From contig CAZAEW010000086.1 of assembly GCA_964484065.1 (NCBI GenBank), positions 1 to 13,693 of the forward strand: 13,693 nucleotides of DNA, given 5' to 3'. The translations under genes and the position numbers were made by a program. A model generated the notes under the pieces. The model was not told where the DNA came from and did not search any database. It saw only the letters and a list, made by a program, of their open reading frames with translations. The DNA is from JAEVLT01 sp964484065 (GTDB lineage Bacteria > Bacillota > Bacilli > Bacillales > Cytobacillaceae). The stretch's first letter is position 1. Each line of letters starts with the position of its first letter. This document shows positions 12,852 to 13,693 of this stretch, piece by piece.

Positions 12852-13693
12852 TTATTCTGATTTTTGTCTAGGAGGCCTTTTGGACCAATCCCATTTGTGT
12901 CGGTGAGGAAATGTATGTGTTCCATCATCAGGATGATTGAAATCTATATCTTCTTTTGCCCTTCCTTTTTCATCGTAGTACCTTCTTTGTTTAACAGTTC
13001 CATCGGGATTAAGCAGATCACATGAAGAGTTTGGCTCTCCTTTTCCAGGCAGACTATTCTTATTTTTTATTTCACTATGCGTCGGCATTTTTTCACCATT
13101 GTTAACAATGTCATTTAAATTAGATCTGCTAGCTGTCTTGTCATTGCCATCTGCATCTGGAGAAGAACTGCCTAATACTTGAACAGTTTCCCCCGTATCC
13201 CTACTATCTGGAATCTTTTTATTTACAATTGATTTACTTTCATCCGCAGCCTTTTTCTCAATCCTGATAGAATCTACGGATTTCTCAATGTGCAGATTAG
13301 GTTCAACGTAACCATTATAAGCCCCTGCCGCGGTCAGCTCAGTTTTTTCAACTTTTATGGCTAAGCGTTCTCCAAGTTCTTTTAAGCCTTTACCGAACAG
13401 TTTTTTTCCGCCTTTAATCGCTAAATCCTTGGGGTCCACGATATATTCCAGGAGCTCCAGCGGGGTTCCCTCATATAAGGAATCCAGTTCTTTCACTCCC
13501 CCCGTTCGGTCTTTTTCTGGGATTTTCGTCACTATTTCATAACGGTATATGAATTTTCCATTAACTTCTGCTGTGAATTTCCGGACAACCAAGCCATTTT
13601 CAAAAACATAATAATCGCCGCCAAACTCACCTTGCTCCTCGATAATTTGAGCTTTGTAAGCTAATTTATGATTAATATGTTCAAACTCTTCTT
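12852..13693 (-). CDS. LXG-family polymorphic toxin, C-terminal part (N-terminus beyond window)
   Basis: The frame is open from the window edge to TAA at 12852-12854, about 280 codons. It begins EEFEHINHKLAYKAQIIEEQ and shares the pre-toxin module with cassette B (FTAEVNGKFIYRYEIV, LDSLYEGTPLELLEYIVDPK, KLFGKGLKELGERLAIKVEK). A Ser/Asn/Lys-rich linker and the toxin tip follow: NSLPGKGEPNSSCDLLNPDG, QRRYYDEKGRAKEDIDFNHP, then HTFPHRHKWDWSKRPP. The RRYYD...G.A..DIDF.H...PH.H.WDW pattern is that of a small His-rich toxin family, possibly polymorphic toxin type 24; I am not sure of the name. LXG toxins leave the cell through type VII secretion and act on neighbours. No break is visible here, so this may be the functional parent of the array, but the LXG domain itself is not in view. 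Confidence 0.78.
   Translation of the reverse strand, partial: EEFEHINHKLAYKAQIIEEQGEFGGDYYVFENGLVVRKFTAEVNGKFIYRYEIVTKIPEKDRTGGVKELDSLYEGTPLELLEYIVDPKDLAIKGGKKLFGKGLKELGERLAIKVEKTELTAAGAYNGYVEPNLHIEKSVDSIRIEKKAADESKSIVNKKIPDSRDTGETVQVLGSSSPDADGNDKTASRSNLNDIVNNGEKMPTHSEIKNKNSLPGKGEPNSSCDLLNPDGTVKQRRYYDEKGRAKEDIDFNHPDDGTHTFPHRHKWDWSKRPPRQKSE
13238..13693 (-). repeat. Direct repeat of LXG pre-toxin DNA, copy in cassette A
   Basis: The partner of 11655-12110 at a 1583-bp offset, cut by the window edge. Differences are scattered substitutions, several of them synonymous, which suggests a duplication that is not brand new or is kept similar by gene conversion. Confidence 0.9.

Noticed and set aside
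12839..12928. Longer start for the cassette A immunity gene
   Set aside because: It would overlap the toxin coding end and lacks a binding site, whereas the ATG at 12838 has GGGAG at the proper distance.
11747..13542. Two near-identical plus-strand frames (11747-11959 and 13357-13542)
   Set aside because: They are antisense shadows; their similarity only reflects the underlying duplicated toxin DNA.
1..13693. CRISPR arrays, tRNA or rRNA genes, insertion sequences
   Set aside because: No regularly spaced short repeats, no cloverleaf-like or rRNA sequence, and no transposase frame or terminal inverted repeats were seen.

Overview
The window looks like a low-GC, motile Gram-positive of the Bacillaceae. 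The evidence is a ylqG-ylqH pair as in Bacillus subtilis, B. subtilis-type sigma-D promoters, strong AAGGAG-type ribosome binding sites, and LXG-type polymorphic toxin modules typical of Bacillus. Every gene I can support lies on the minus strand, so transcription runs from high to low coordinates.

Left part (1-5.6 kb), flagellar. In transcription order: a FliK-like protein (ylqG), a short FlhB C-terminal-domain homologue (ylqH, ATGA overlap), the flagellin chaperone FliS, a long flagellin (Hag) 16 nt downstream, a GNRA-loop terminator, and a YaaR/DUF327 protein cut by the window edge. Two near-consensus sigma-D promoters are visible, one before ylqG and one between ylqH and fliS. Chaperone and flagellin therefore look co-transcribed as one motility operon.

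Middle (5.6-7.6 kb). An acyl-CoA dehydrogenase-fold flavoprotein (YdbM-like) with a strong terminator, and an unrecognised two-helix membrane protein.

Right part (7.6-13.7 kb). An AT-richer accessory island of four tandem toxin-immunity cassettes from LXG/Cdi-type polymorphic toxins. (A) A toxin with a PHRHKWDW tail and its immunity gene. (B) An HNH (TWHE/MQLVP) nuclease with a DUF6985-type immunity gene. (C) A CdiA-CT RNase A-like toxin with CdiI and a small conserved protein. (D) A GH-E nuclease remnant with a SUFU/YqcF-like immunity gene. In A the toxin frame is open to the window edge. In B, C and D the toxin part is cut off from an LXG N-terminus and broken by nonsense or frameshift mutations, while each immunity gene is open and has its own ribosome binding site. 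This looks like an array that stores immunity against sibling toxins.

Three cassettes end in the same roughly 28-bp sequence (the relic of a reading frame ending in Pro-x-Glu-stop) followed by a rho-independent terminator. The pre-toxin DNA of A and B is a near-identical direct repeat. Together these look like the recombination borders by which cassettes are added. All family names come from reading the translations; no database search was possible.
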